Shown: in pieces, positions 1 to 11,464 of the stretch
Numbering within the stretch: the stretch's first letter is position 1
Layout: the number at the start of each line of letters is the position of its first letter
Assembly (NCBI RefSeq): GCF_015706575.1
Contig: NW_024037058.1
Location: forward strand, 12,855,547-12,919,546
Reading direction: 5' to 3'
DNA: 64,000 nt
From: Patiria miniata
Lineage: Eukaryota > Echinodermata > Asteroidea > Valvatida > Asterinidae
Notes under the pieces: model-generated
What the model was told of the DNA's origin: nothing
The model's input: only the letters and a program-made list of their open reading frames with translations
Database searches by the model: none
Translations under genes and position numbers: made by a program

Positions 1-42
1 CCAAACTTTGAAATTGAATGGTAAATGACTAAATTTGTTTTG

Positions 43-504
43 TTAACCCTAAAGGGGCCGGGTTATTTTGACCATCTCTCAGCCGGGGGGGGGGGGGGGC
101 GGATTCCGCCCCCCGCCCCTAAGATCTCGGCCATCGAGTGACGAAATTTTTGAAACTCGGTACATGCATAGAGCAACTCATCATGAACATACCCAAGAAA
201 TTGCATGACTATAGGTCAAAGAGTTTTGAAATTATGGCTAATTAATTATTCATATGTATGAATGGTAATTCTGCTCTGTGTACATGACGTATATGGGAAA
301 ATTCAGTCTTCACGGCGCGTAGCGCCGGAAAAAATCTCGCTGCGCGACAACCCCTGGTCCGATTTTTATATTTTTGGTGTCAAAAGATGCACAAGGCTCG
401 AGGCTAAAAAGTCATAACAGCTCGGGTCGCGAAAAAATTTTTTTAAAGGCTATCGCGGAAAAAGTCCTACTTTTCGCCCCCCCCCCCGGCCCCTTTAGGG
501 TTAA
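43..504. mobile_element. piggyBac-like MITE with TTAA target duplications
   Basis: The ends are inverted copies of each other: CCCTAAAGGGGCCGGG at 47 and its reverse complement ending at 500. Both are flanked directly by TTAA (43-46 and 501-504). TTAA duplication with CCC...GGG ends is the hallmark of piggyBac transposons. The 454-bp body has long G and C runs just inside each end, a small palindrome near 314-329, and no transposase reading frame, so it must be non-autonomous. Element class is inferred from ends and target site only. Confidence 0.8.
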
Positions 505-1753
505 AAGAACATTTTTTTCGGACGAAATTGATTGTAAGAGTTGGTGAATCTGAATAAAAAATGTTTTAAAATAGCCATGAAAACCTATATCATGGCTTAT
601 TAATTATTGGGTACATGTATATATATTTTCTTAAACAGATAAAATGAAGACATGTGAAAAGAACTTTAATTAGTTTTCTTGCGGGTTTTTCACTAGCACC
701 CAAAACTTTTGTAGGATTCACTTGGGCTTAAGACCGGAGTGTTTTGGGATTACCAGTTAGAATCTTTCTGTACAATTTCTTTAGAGCACGTTTTTTGACT
801 GTAGCCCATTTATGGGCTCCGTTTACGTACACTGCAACTGAGGCAATCAAATAAATACCTCCAAAAACAAATATCTCCAATATCTCGAAAAGAAATGCAA
901 AAAAAAGTTGCAGGGAAGTTATTGAAACTATTATTTACTGACACATACTTGGGAGACTAAAACGCTCTGCAGATGTATTAAATAAAAAAATAATCTTCAT
1001 ACCTAATTACGTATATCGCGCACCCTGTTCATGATCATGTCAAAATGGAAGCTGTATCCACCAAGAATTTCATGCAACCACTTCCGCATTGGAGATGACG
1101 AATAAACTTCGGGGGCGTAAAATGCACTGCAAGTAAAATGTATTGTTCCCTTGGATTTATTTCTTCAGATAATATTGTGAAAATCATATTTATGGAAAAT
1201 AAACAGCTGTTTAACAGGGTACGTTTTGAGCCATTTGTCCCCAACAATTTTTACTTTTGTACTGACATGGGCTTGGTCCTCATACCTGCGATATTGTTCA
1301 TGCAAAATGTAAATGCACATGTTCATGTTTTGTGCCAATAGGCTGTCCGGCACACGGCTAACAAATTAATGTGTTTTTTTTATCTTACGAAAACTAAATA
1401 GAGTAAACGCGCGATCTATCTATAAGGAGATCATGGGAAATCACAAACTCAAAGGCAGTCTCCATTTCGTCGGTGGAGTTGCGACATCATTGCAACTATC
1501 ATCTAAGTGTCTTCCGAATTTCAACTTCTGTTGTTGCAAATGCTTGTGCTACCCCAGGAAAGGATTTTTTTGCCAACCAAACTGACGTGGGTTCTCAACG
1601 TTGGCCGATTTTGCGGCAGCAATGACGAAGCGCATATTAGCATATTCATTAGCGTGACTCGAAGCCGTTGTCGGTGATATTGATTAATTAATAACTCTCG
1701 AAGGAGGCGATCGTAGGAATTTTTACTGCACACCATAATGGATAGAGACCATA
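505..1753. other. AT-rich intergenic DNA, no gene recognised
   Basis: I see no conserved protein, RNA gene or long repeat here. The short open frames around 1035-1350 on both strands overlap each other and resemble nothing I know, so they are read as chance frames. Confidence 0.5.
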
Positions 1754-1990
1754 TTAACCCTAAAAGGGAAAAGGCGGAATCCGATTTTTCCGCGATACCC
1801 TTGCAAAAAATGTTTTCCCGACCCGAGCTTTCCTGACTAAAATTTTAGCCTCTAGTGTTGTGCATCTTTTGATATACATTTATACATAAAATTCCGAACA
1901 TCAGTTACCGCGCAGCAAACAAAAATGTTTCCCATATACACTAGTGCTAAATGCGCATACTTCAAATTCTTTTAAATACTCAGAACTGTC
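1754..1990. mobile_element. Second, inverted, partial copy of the piggyBac-like MITE
   Basis: It starts with TTAACCCTAAAAGGG at 1754 and then follows the reverse complement of the element at 47-500. Shared landmarks are the TTTTTCCGCGATA stretch, CGACCCGAGCT, GTGCATCTTTTGA and TTTCCCATATAC. Divergence is clear and no matching right end was found, so this is an older, probably truncated copy in the opposite orientation. Confidence 0.6.
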
Positions 1991-3283
1991 ACAGGTATTC
2001 AGGCTGCACAGAAAAATGATGATCAATGTGTCATCTTTAAAAAAAAAATGGGGGGGGGGGTTGACCATTGACTTTTTGAGATATTCTCACCCAAAGAAGA
2101 CGACCCCTATTTCCCCCAAAGCGGAAAAGCAGCCATTTTGAAAAAACGATCCCTCCACAACATGGCAAAATAGCGCAAATTTCGAGCCCAATATCATCCA
2201 AAATGCTCAGGATTGGAAGCCCCAAGTCCGGGCCAGCGGTTCATTACCATATCTCTTCAATTCCCCAATTTTATGGCTCTCAAAACTCTCTAATATAGAA
2301 TATTTTGAGGGGATAACTTTTATTCATGAGCTTGGCGGACGGATTTTTGGCCTATTAGCAGGCTTGCACCCTTTAGCAATTCACTGGCATAGTCGCGACG
2401 TCACTCAGAGGTCAACTCGGTGCAACCATAGTTACTGGTTCGCGGCCCAGTGAACTCCGTGGCTGCGTGGATTCTCCTCTTTGAAGCAAAAATAAGCCCA
2501 ACTGTGGTTGCAGCGGTGTAGCTACGGGGGGGGGGGGGCGTTTTCTCAGTTAGGCCATCAGCCTCGGCCAAAAATGTAGGCCACTTGTATCAAATGAGGG
2601 GAATAATCGTCATGGCGATTTAAGGCAAGGTATACACAAAGTTGGGAAATAGGCCTATGTGATAGCATTGCAGCGGTGGCAGCTTTTCGGATGTTAACAC
2701 CTTTTTTCAAATGTCCATCGAAATGCTTGTTACCACTCTATGGGCAGTATACCTTGCGCATGCGCACTATAATCATTTATGCCCTGATTTGATACTGACC
2801 AAACCCCCAGGCTGATGGCCCAAGTGTTAATTTATTTTTACGAGAGCCCTGTATTTCGCGAGTGGCTGTTTATCTTTACGTCCCGTTGAAAGCGAATAGC
2901 GCCACCTATTCTCTGGCATTCACCATGGCGTTGGTTTTGAACAGCGCCCCCATCCATGACTGTCCGCGAAATCAAGCTAAGTATCTCATTATAATGGATC
3001 AAAGCATATGCCGACCAGCTCCGGGACCAGGTCTTAGAGGCTAGGCTCGTTTCCTCCATTTCACGGTGCTGGACCTTCGCGTTACTTGGATTGGCAAGTG
3101 TGGTGGGCATGAAGAGTCCCATGCCATACCTCTTGGAAAATCGCAGGCTTAAACGATCCCGCCATCCTCGGCCCCATAAGGATTCGCGAGCCGATGTCAG
3201 AAGTCGAAGCTGATGTCCAAAATGGACAAGCCCCTCGTGGAAGTGTAAGGGTCGAGTAACTTTGACACAGTTGTTGACCCCGG
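1991..3283. other. Intergenic DNA with G-runs, no gene recognised
   Basis: It holds poly-G runs near 2050 and 2526 and several short chance frames on both strands (2838-3122). No conserved domain, splice-bounded exon or TIR pair was recognised. Its right border is the target-site duplication of the LINE that follows. Confidence 0.45.
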
Positions 3284-6259
3284 ATAAAAGGATTCTTTTT
3301 TTTTTTTTTTTTTTTCTTTTTTCCTCAGGGGAAACTTATTTATTCAGAAGAAACGTTTCTCTTGCGTTTTACAATAATTATAAACAAATAATATATTAAT
3401 CATTACATAAAAGAGAGAATGGATCCCATTTCGCATTAAATTTAGCAAGATCACCATTTGTAATAAATATAAATTTTTCCAATACATAGTATCGTTTTAG
3501 CTCATTCTTAAATACTAAAAGAGACGGTTTACTACCATTCATCTTCATTTTGTAAATGTGGTAACGGCATAGGAGAAGACATAAATTAAGGGCGCTCCAG
3601 TTTTTGTTAAGTATGCCAAATAAAATCATCTCGTAATCTACAAACACATTAATATTCAAAGTCTCCTTAATCCAAACACTAATTTGAGACCAGAACGATA
3701 AAGAAATCTCACAAGTGCAAAATAAGTGAATCAGAGTTTCCTTTTCTACATGACAGAAGGAACACAAGTCGTTCTCCCCTTTACCGATCTTTACCAAATA
3801 AGAATTGACGCCCAGGATTCTATGGACCAATCTGTATTGAAACCATCGTAATTTTGTATCACAAGTAATCGTAAAGGGCATACTGCAGAAAACCGACCAC
3901 TTAGTGGCAGGGAATTTGATACTCAATTTTGTTTCCCATTTGTCAATGAACTTACTCGCAACCTTTTTTCCTGAAGTTAAAATATGATAAATACGGGTAG
4001 AACCTTTTTTATCTGACAAAAGTATCTCAAAATTAAATGGGATAAAAGGAAAGCAAATATTTGACTTAACCCCTTTAAGTAGATCACGAAAAGAATTTTT
4101 GACGGCCTTGACAACTCCACCATACTCTAGAAAGTTAGTCCTAATACTGAATTTTAACATAAAGCGTTCCAAGCTCAAAAAAGCACCTTTATCGTCAAGT
4201 AGGTCAGACACAAAGTTTGCCCCTTTGTTTGCCCAGTGTTTGTAAAAAATGCAATTGTTCCCAATCGTAATTCTGTGGTTCTTCCACAAAACATTGCTAA
4301 GAGGATCATTCTGATTAACTGGCACATGGCATTGCACAAAAGAACTCCAAGCATTGAGAACGTCAATCCAGAACTGGTTAGGGTGAGCTGTCCTCTTAAG
4401 TGAATGAACAATACTAGAATGACCGCCTTCCACAAAAAGCACATTCTCAATTTCAGTAATCTTATAAAACAGATTGGGCCAAGCTGAGGCCTTAGTGTTC
4501 AATAATCTACGGATCCAAGTACACTTAAGAGCGCTGATGTAGGATCGCAAATCAATCATCTTAACTCCCCCATGACCATAATTCTGAATCATCTGATTCC
4601 TGGCAACTCTATCACCACCTTTCCAGATAAATTTATACAACATAACATTTAGATTCTTAATTAAATACAAAGGTGGATCAGGGAGTGACAAAATAAGGAA
4701 AGTAAATTTGGATAAAATAAGCGACTTCACTATGGTAACACGGCCAAGAACGGTTAAATTTCTTCTAGACCACTGGTCAATTAAACTACAAGTAGAATCA
4801 AAAACTCTATTATAATTCACAGTCGTCATATTATCAAGGTTGGTGGAAAAATCAATACCAAGTGCCCTAAAATAATCTTGAGGACCAAACCACTTCACAT
4901 TAATATGATCACATAGACCTTTCTGTCGACCCTTATTACCACCAATCCACACCGCATTTGTTTTTTCAATATTTACTTTAAGACCAGAAATGCTAGCAAA
5001 ATCGCCCAAAATCTTGAAGGCTCTATCAAAAGAACGCTCTGAACCGTCTAAAAATAATACTGTATCATCAGCATACTGAGAAAGTCTATATTCTCTGCCA
5101 TCTACCTGAATTCCCCTTAAAATCTTATCACAACGAACCATCATGCCCATAATTTCGGCGCACAAAAGAAACAAATAAGGGCTCAAACCATCACCTTGTC
5201 GACAGCCACGCCCTATTTTAAATGATTCCGATAAGAATCCATTTACTAACACCGAAGCTGTCGCTCCACTGTAAAAAACCCGAAACCATTTCTGTATAGA
5301 AGGACCAAAATTAAACTGGTTCAAAATTTTGAGTACAAAATCATGTGAAACAGAATCAAAAGCTTTCTCGAAGTCAATCAATAAAAACATACCAGGAATC
5401 TTATGTTTTTCTGTATAATTAAGCAAATCATACATTAAACGAATATTCTCACCAATATAACGCCCTTGCAAAAAACCCTTTTGATTTTCATGAATGAGAG
5501 AGGAGAGACATGTTTTAAGTCTCTCTGCTATACATCCAGAAGCTAATTTGTACGAAGTGTTTAATAGTGAGATCGGTCTCCAGTTCTTTAAAAATTGACG
5601 AGGTTTATCCCCTTTAGGCAACAAAGTAATAATACCGTACTGCTGAGTAATAGAAAGTTCACCGGTTTCATAACCAAAATTAAGGGACCGTAATAAATAC
5701 CACGATAAATCGTTGAAAAAAAACTTGTAAAATTCAAAACTAAAACCATCTGAGCCCGGGGACTTACCATTTTTTGTGTTCTTCAAAACATTTAATATTT
5801 CTTGATGGGACAGGGGGCCCTCTATGCTATCACGTACCTTATTTGAAAGAACTGGAGAGTCAGAATTCTCAAAACTAGATTGTAAATTTACTGTTGTTTC
5901 CCCTTCTGAAGACGAGTACAGTTTTTTATAAAAATAACGTGCCTCTTGTATAATATCCCTAGAGGATTTTAATTCTGTACCATCATCATTAATAACACGA
6001 TTAAAAGTCTTGTTAATACAATTACGTTTCTCCATATTAAGGAAGTATTTGGATGGTTTTTCACCGTGTTCCATCCACCTTGTTCTAGATCTAATCATTA
6101 CACCATCCAATTTAGTCTTACGAAGATTAACAAGGCTAGTTTGTTTAGACTTCAATGTACCCAACAGACTATCATCACCTTGAGCAACCTTATTAGACAA
6201 ATCTTTAATTTCGTTTTCGAGACGAGATTCATCTCTGCAAGCACATAAAAGGATTCTTT
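3284..6259 (-). mobile_element. 5'-truncated L1/Tx1-type LINE with 15-bp target duplication
   Basis: ATAAAAGGATTCTTT occurs at 3284-3298 and again at 6245-6259, exactly bracketing the element; this is a target-site duplication. Next to the left copy is a T-run (3296-3320), which on the minus strand is the poly(A) tail at the element's 3' end. The insert therefore runs from 6244 down to 3299, about 2.95 kb. It begins inside ORF2, with no endonuclease domain or ORF1, as expected from incomplete target-primed reverse transcription. The 3' UTR between the stop (3396) and the tail is under 100 bp. The exact duplication and the open frame both point to a recent insertion. Confidence 0.92.
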
Positions 6260-6272
6260 GTTCATTAGGCAA
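3396..6272 (-). CDS. Reverse transcriptase (truncated ORF2) of L1/Tx1-like LINE
   Basis: This is one open frame of 958 codons with no stop. Reverse-transcriptase blocks are clear: catalytic Asp at about residue 300 (LLID-FEKAFDS), GRGCRQGDGLSPYLF at about 354-368, and the YADD box at 400-403. The tail has a CCHC-like cluster (C837, C840, H849, C854), as in L1/Tx1 ORF2 proteins. WMEHGEKPSKYFLNMEKRN near residue 66 is typical of that clade. The usual N-terminal APE endonuclease is missing. The first nine codons, including the only upstream Met at 6272, lie outside the insert in host DNA and the target duplication. The apparent start is therefore fortuitous; the LINE-derived part begins at 6244. 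It could still give a polymerase fragment if transcribed, but a retrotransposition-competent protein is unlikely. Confidence 0.9.
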   Translation of the reverse strand: MPNEQRILLCACRDESRLENEIKDLSNKVAQGDDSLLGTLKSKQTSLVNLRKTKLDGVMIRSRTRWMEHGEKPSKYFLNMEKRNCINKTFNRVINDDGTELKSSRDIIQEARYFYKKLYSSSEGETTVNLQSSFENSDSPVLSNKVRDSIEGPLSHQEILNVLKNTKNGKSPGSDGFSFEFYKFFFNDLSWYLLRSLNFGYETGELSITQQYGIITLLPKGDKPRQFLKNWRPISLLNTSYKLASGCIAERLKTCLSSLIHENQKGFLQGRYIGENIRLMYDLLNYTEKHKIPGMFLLIDFEKAFDSVSHDFVLKILNQFNFGPSIQKWFRVFYSGATASVLVNGFLSESFKIGRGCRQGDGLSPYLFLLCAEIMGMMVRCDKILRGIQVDGREYRLSQYADDTVLFLDGSERSFDRAFKILGDFASISGLKVNIEKTNAVWIGGNKGRQKGLCDHINVKWFGPQDYFRALGIDFSTNLDNMTTVNYNRVFDSTCSLIDQWSRRNLTVLGRVTIVKSLILSKFTFLILSLPDPPLYLIKNLNVMLYKFIWKGGDRVARNQMIQNYGHGGVKMIDLRSYISALKCTWIRRLLNTKASAWPNLFYKITEIENVLFVEGGHSSIVHSLKRTAHPNQFWIDVLNAWSSFVQCHVPVNQNDPLSNVLWKNHRITIGNNCIFYKHWANKGANFVSDLLDDKGAFLSLERFMLKFSIRTNFLEYGGVVKAVKNSFRDLLKGVKSNICFPFIPFNFEILLSDKKGSTRIYHILTSGKKVASKFIDKWETKLSIKFPATKWSVFCSMPFTITCDTKLRWFQYRLVHRILGVNSYLVKIGKGENDLCSFCHVEKETLIHLFCTCEISLSFWSQISVWIKETLNINVFVDYEMILFGILNKNWSALNLCLLLCRYHIYKMKMNGSKPSLLVFKNELKRYYVLEKFIFITNGDLAKFNAKWDPFSLLCND

Positions 6273-7590
6273 ATTGAGTGCTATTATCAGCTCTTTGAAA
6301 TTGGCACCAGCTGATTTTAGTTTCTCGGAGTTTCAAGCAGCGGTGTTAATTATTTACATTCTCCACTTTGTTCTTATTCCCTCTTCCTTTTCCCTTCCTT
6401 CTCCATTCTTCGGAACACCGATGCCTAGGGCCTACGAAACACTTAATCCGGGCCTGAAAGGGCCCATACAATGTAATTTGTTTAATGCAACCCTTGAAAA
6501 TGCACCTTTTTGTGTACCATTTAACCTTATTTTCATTTTTCGTTTTGTCATTTTCAAGGGTATTTTGGTGCTTTTTGATTTTTATGCTAATGAAAATTGT
6601 CATATTCACAATCAAAAGTGTGATGTCATTTCAGGCAGAAACCTCAATAACAGGAATATCAGGACAAAAAGTTGCCTCAATTTTTGATATTTTGTTGACG
6701 TAAATGTTCCTTTCTTTGGTGATTCGTTGTTGTGACAGTACATGGCAGTAAACCAGTGAGCAAACTTTTTCTCACAACAACTTTCAATGAGAAAATTTTG
6801 GGTTCATGATTTGAACAGAAAATCCCTAAACTGAACAGTGTCTTCCTGAATTTACATCACAGCAACGGCGCCCTCAGTTGTCCGGGAAAGCATGGACAAA
6901 TTTAAATGTTTAAGAAAGTGCACTTTTCAATAAAAGTAACCAAAACGGGGTTTCAAATAGTTTTCATAAATTTAAAAGGAGTAAAAGTTGCATAAAATAT
7001 GTTCCTAAGAAACATTAACTTCATGGACCTTTTAAATCCATTACAAATGTCAGCTTCAAAATCGGGTTGGACATAATATTTTTTTGATAAAGGCGTAACA
7101 ATAAAAGCAAATTAACACAACAATTTTGGCTGTTCAAGTTGGGTTTTCTGATTGTTCTGCCTCATTCTTTTTAATACCACAAATCTTCTCAAAAGAGATG
7201 CTTCCATGGTGTTACCGCAAGCCCTGACTAGAGTGTACTTTATTCTTCGTATCAATTTCAGATTTATTTTTTAATTTTAAAAATTAAAAAAGCGAACATA
7301 AAAGGGTATTGATAAATTTGTCTATAAAAATTGGGGAAAAGTTAGGAGAGGTTAGAACCTTATTATGTATCATTTTGCCTTTGTGGGCAAGAGATGTACG
7401 GCTTTGTATTTGGAATTCCACAGCGGTCCCCTTTCTTTTGTTCCTTTTAACCCGACGGCATTCCATAAACCATAAAAGCTGAAATGTTAAGTCAGGAAGT
7501 GCCTGGTTTTTACTCTAAAGTCCCTGGGGATAACAAGCTGTAAATACGTTGCAGTTCATAAAAGCGTATTGATAAATTCGTTAATAAAAA
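6260..7590. other. AT-rich intergenic DNA, no gene recognised
   Basis: Overlapping frames at 6274-6703 on both strands show no family resemblance. A short stretch at about 7300-7340 is repeated at about 7560-7600, just left of the fold-back element. Nothing else was seen. Confidence 0.4.
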
Positions 7591-8100
7591 AATGGGTGAG
7601 TAAAGAAAATCCGAAACCCAAATGTCGGGTCCATTGTTTTAGTGAAGTTCTGCATGCATCACTTTCAAAATCTAGGATATGAAAGCCCAATTCATAAGCT
7701 TTGTTTTTGTACAAGAATCATTCAAATGGCATAGACACGTACTTTTCAAGTAACTGAGTTTTAAACACAACCACCGTTTAAAAGCTCTGTCCACGGATCG
7801 CAAAAAAAGGCGTGTGTTCTTTCAGCAAAACGAAAACAAATACACACATCCTTATGTGATTCTTTTTCGATTTACTGAAAGAACACTGAACTTTTTAGTG
7901 ATCCGTGGACAGAACCTTAAAACGGTGGTTGTGTTTAAAACTCCGTAACTTGAAAAGTACGTAAGTGATTTGCATGATTCTTGTACTAAAAAGCCTATGA
8001 ATTGGGCTTTCATATCCTAGATTTTGAAAGTGATGCATGCAGAACTTCACTAAAACAATGGTCCCGACATTTGGGTTTCAGTTTTTGTTACTCACCCTGT
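7591..8100. mobile_element. Fold-back element with arms of about 220 bp
   Basis: The sequence from 7593 (GGGTGAGTAA) to about 7822 reappears as a diverged reverse complement from about 7865 to 8098 (TTACTCACCC). Landmarks in both arms are TAGTGAAGTTCTGCATGCATCA, AATCTAGGATATGAAAGCC, AACCACCGTTT and GTCCACGGATC. The short centre carries no coding frame. It is read as a non-autonomous fold-back DNA element. Confidence 0.75.
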
Positions 8101-8442
8101 ATACATAAAGGGTGTTCTTCAGAAAGATTAGTTCAGATTTATTTTAAAATCATGAATATTAATAACAAAACATCAAAATTAAACGAATGTAATTTTACCA
8201 GAAGATGAGAACCTACACCCAGCTCTTTGACATAATACATGGATAAAAAAACAACAAATTGAACAATTGATACAAGTTGAATAAACAACAAACCTACCAT
8301 GAGGAGATGAATGAGCTAGCTCTCTCTTGAAATCTGACAGAAACAAATGTAAATGAAGAGAACAATTTATATGATGTTTCCTCTATTCACGGTTTCATTT
8401 ATTTATATATTGCATTTTGATTTTCTTTTGTATAAAACGACT
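8101..8442. other. Intergenic DNA, nothing recognised
   Basis: AT-rich with no frame of note. It ends where the 101-bp tandem duplication begins. Confidence 0.4.
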
Positions 8443-8645
8443 TCAACTACCTTGAAGCTGTTTTAGGCGTGTAATGCCGTCTTTAGGAACCAACATATAC
8501 AGGCTTCTGAAAGTTATTCGATTTAATTGAACACCTCTAAAGATCAACTACCTTGAAGCTGTTTTAGGCGTGTAATGCCGTCTTTAGGAACCAACATATA
8601 CAGGCTTCTGAAAGTTATTCGATTTAATTGAACACCTCTAAAGAT
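8443..8645. repeat. Perfect 101-bp tandem duplication (two units)
   Basis: The unit starting CAACTACCTTGAAGCTG at 8444 is repeated without visible change at 8545. Identity of the two units implies a very recent duplication or an assembly artefact. On the minus strand each unit contains an acceptor-like TTTCAG, then 56 bp, then a donor-like GTAG. This raises, but does not prove, the idea of a duplicated exon of the minus-strand gene whose signal-peptide exon lies at 9086-9172. Confidence 0.85.
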
Positions 8646-8726
8646 GGGAAGCTTTCAGAGAATGTCAAAAAATGAATAATCAAAATGAACTGCGAAGAAA
8701 ATGTTAATGACCCTACTAATAATTAC

Positions 8727-9172
8727 GTCAGCTCTTAATCCAAGGAAGCGGTCATCAAACATGCAATGACCTTCAAAGGTAACAGACTTCCCATCATTGC
8801 TTATGCAATGAAAAAGACTTCTCATATCTCTGAATATCCGTAGACCAAATTGTTATCGTCCGGAAAATACTCAAACAGTGCTGATAATAGCTGGAACGTG
8901 TCTTGGCCCAAGGGTTTCACTTTCAATCTTACTATTTCTTATAGTCTGGATAGTTTTATTTACAATCTATGAACTTAAATGCACGTGAGGAGTCACATTG
9001 TAGACTCGTAAGGCAAATATTGAAATATTACACTGTAAACACAAACTTTACCAAAAGAAATGAGCATGTTAATCAAAAGTCTTACCGTCATCAAACTGAC
9101 AGTTCACAAGCACGCAGCCAAGACACAGCAGCAAAGCAATCACAACAGACCCCTTCATCTTCACGGCTAAAC
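8727..9172 (-). CDS. 5' part of a secreted small-protein gene (signal-peptide exon, possible exon 2)
   Basis: On the minus strand a TTCTTCTCAG acceptor at about 9173 is followed by a short leader and an ATG at 9158. It encodes 24 codons: Met-Lys-Gly-Ser, a hydrophobic core (VVIALLLCLGCVLV), then Asn-Cys-Gln as a plausible cleavage site, and ends D-D-G|GTAAGA at 9086 (phase 1). This has the form of a signal peptide exon. A tentative exon 2 is 8827-8727, entered after a CAGAG acceptor with matching phase. It would read through CISNDGK and VTFEGHCMFDDRF, a stretch with two cysteines that I cannot assign to a family, to a GTAATT donor. Later exons are not identified. Exon 1 is the better supported part; exon 2 is inference. 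Confidence 0.45.
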
Positions 9173-9179
9173 CTGAGAA

Positions 9180-10976
9180 GAAAAACAAATCATGACACTG
9201 TCTTCCCAATCTTTACGCCATTTTATGACGTCGCATAGTGTTTATTGCTTGCTTGTGATTCACGAAATGAGTTTTGGTAATACAATTTTCGAGTTGTTTT
9301 TAAGATTCAATTTTTATCAAATTGTCCATACCATTTTCATCCAAATGATATCAGTGCTTTCAATATGTTGATCGCAATCACTTCCTACTATGATACTTAC
9401 GCTCGGTATGTCTCTGACGAATTCAACAGTTCAGATCAACTTCTTATATTGGAATGACAGTATTTACGATGTCGCTTTAGTATAAATAGTGTAACCCGGT
9501 GTCACACAGAATTATGCCATGTGCGAAAAAAAAACAACAACCTAATTTGGTAGTCTGAGCTATGAATATTAAATTCAGGCAAGTCGATGGAAAAAAAGTG
9601 AAACAAAATGCGCTTGGTTGTCACTACCTTACGGCAAGGCAAGTGGTCCCTAGATTTTTTGACGCATTGCACTTCTAAAGTTATCCCGAGACTTCAGGTA
9701 AGGGGACAAAACTTCGGGGACACCACACCTGGCACGCACGAAGTTATCCCACCGCTAGCCCACTCCCCTCCCCTGTCTTTTTACCCTGCACTGGTGACCG
9801 TAGCAGGCATCAATCATGCGAAGATAACACAAAAGGGTGGACGTCCTATGTCTTGGACAAATAGTGAATTGTTTTTATGGCTATTATGCCCAAAGGTCAC
9901 TTCGCAAAAAGGTCACTTCGCACAAGGCAGTTTGAAAACCGTTTTAGGGGTGAAATCTGACGATTTTGATTGGGGGTACGAGTGAAAATGGTCAAAAAAA
10001 CGTTAATGGTAACCGTATACGGCCACGTACCTAGGACTCTACTATCGCCCGACCATGTCCAAAAGTTCAAAAGCGATCCTTAGAGTCCTAGTTACTCGGA
10101 CTACTATTTGGCTATTGATTGTGATTGTCTGCATTTTGTTTTTTATCACTTTCACTTAGATATTGAATTTACACCTTTTACAAACTTTGATTGAAGTCTT
10201 TTGAAGACTTGCAAATTATATTATACTTTTTGAAACACAAGACGCGGCATATCCGGTGCCATATCATGAGCAGTGCCTTCAAAATGTTTTTTTTTCGTTG
10301 AAATTGGAAAAATAGGCCTGGCTACGTACACTTTTAAAAGTTGGTAGACTAGCGTTTGCAATATCTGTCAATCTTTTCAAGCCTGACGAATATCAATTAG
10401 AGTCCTATCCATCATGGTGTGCAGTATACATTTGGAGAAAAGCCTCTTTCACCGGTTATGAATTGATAAATATCACCCTTTTTGCCGGCTTCCATTGGTC
10501 GATACCGAGACCCACGCCTAAACACGCCGAGTGACGCTAATGAATATGCCGGAATCGACAGGCCTAGGCATGTCGGTTAGCCTAACTCCTTTTAAAACTT
10601 ATCATCCCTGGGGTTAAAGAACACCTCGTAAGCGCAGTTCATCAATCACCTGTTGGTGAATAAAATAAATAAAAATACGAGGCAAAAACGGCCTTGGCAC
10701 GTATTCTTTGCGAGCGTGTGGGCGATGGGACTTTGTTGTCGGAATTCCAAAGCCCGTATAAAGGCTGACCGCATTCCATAACTCCGCTTGTTGCGGGAAC
10801 AATTCTATGGCAAGCCAGACTGGCGGATTTCCAGTGTTGGTCGTTATGATATGCGCTCCTGTTTTAGATTAAACCGTTAAAGAGTTTGTATGCTCATCTC
10901 ACGATAAACATGTCCCCAACAAATATACCCGAATACTTCAAAGTAACAAGGTTTAGTTTGTCATCAATGGCGTAGC
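9180..10976. other. Intergenic DNA, no gene recognised
   Basis: The 125-codon plus-strand frame at 9608-9985 has no recognisable domain and an irregular composition; I do not call it. A 16-base repeat AAAGGTCACTTCGCAA occurs twice near 9893-9925. Confidence 0.4.
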
Positions 10977-11000
10977 GGGGGGGGGGGGGGGGGGGGGGGG
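10977..11000 (+). repeat. 24-base poly-G tract
   Basis: An uninterrupted run of about 24 G residues follows AATGGCGTAGC. A closely similar lead-in (CAGTGGCGTAAT) marks the end of the MITE at 34955, so this may be one end of a related element. Such tracts can form quadruplex DNA and are prone to length error in assemblies. Confidence 0.8.
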
Positions 11001-11464
11001 AGCTAGGGGAGGGTGAAGTTGTAGAGTTTCAGATTGCAACGGAATGGATATTTCAAAGGAAAATCGGGACGCTGCATGATATAAACAAAAGCGGGACGGT
11101 GAAAATAGGTTAAATGGGACGAAAATTGTATTTTGCAACGGCCAAACAAAATTCCACTTTCACTGGGGATCAGACATTTACGTGTGCAGAGCCACGGTAC
11201 TATTGTGTGATATATCGTAGCATGCATATTTTATGCGACCCTGGGCGCCAACCAACGGAGTCGACTTTAGAAAATGTGACGTCATTTCGATCAGAAATGT
11301 AGTATAAGCTGTTGCTTGGTCAATAATTTGGCTGACATGATTTGTAGTACAATAACGGGTTACGGACGACCCGGTACAAGGGGCACGCTAAATAGTCAGA
11401 AATCGAGTAAAAACGAAGTTTTTTTTTGCATAATTAATCGCCGAATCTGCTCACATATCGTTCG

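Noticed and set aside
9608..9985. 125-codon plus-strand open frame
   Set aside because: No recognisable domain, signal, splice context or codon regularity; likely chance.
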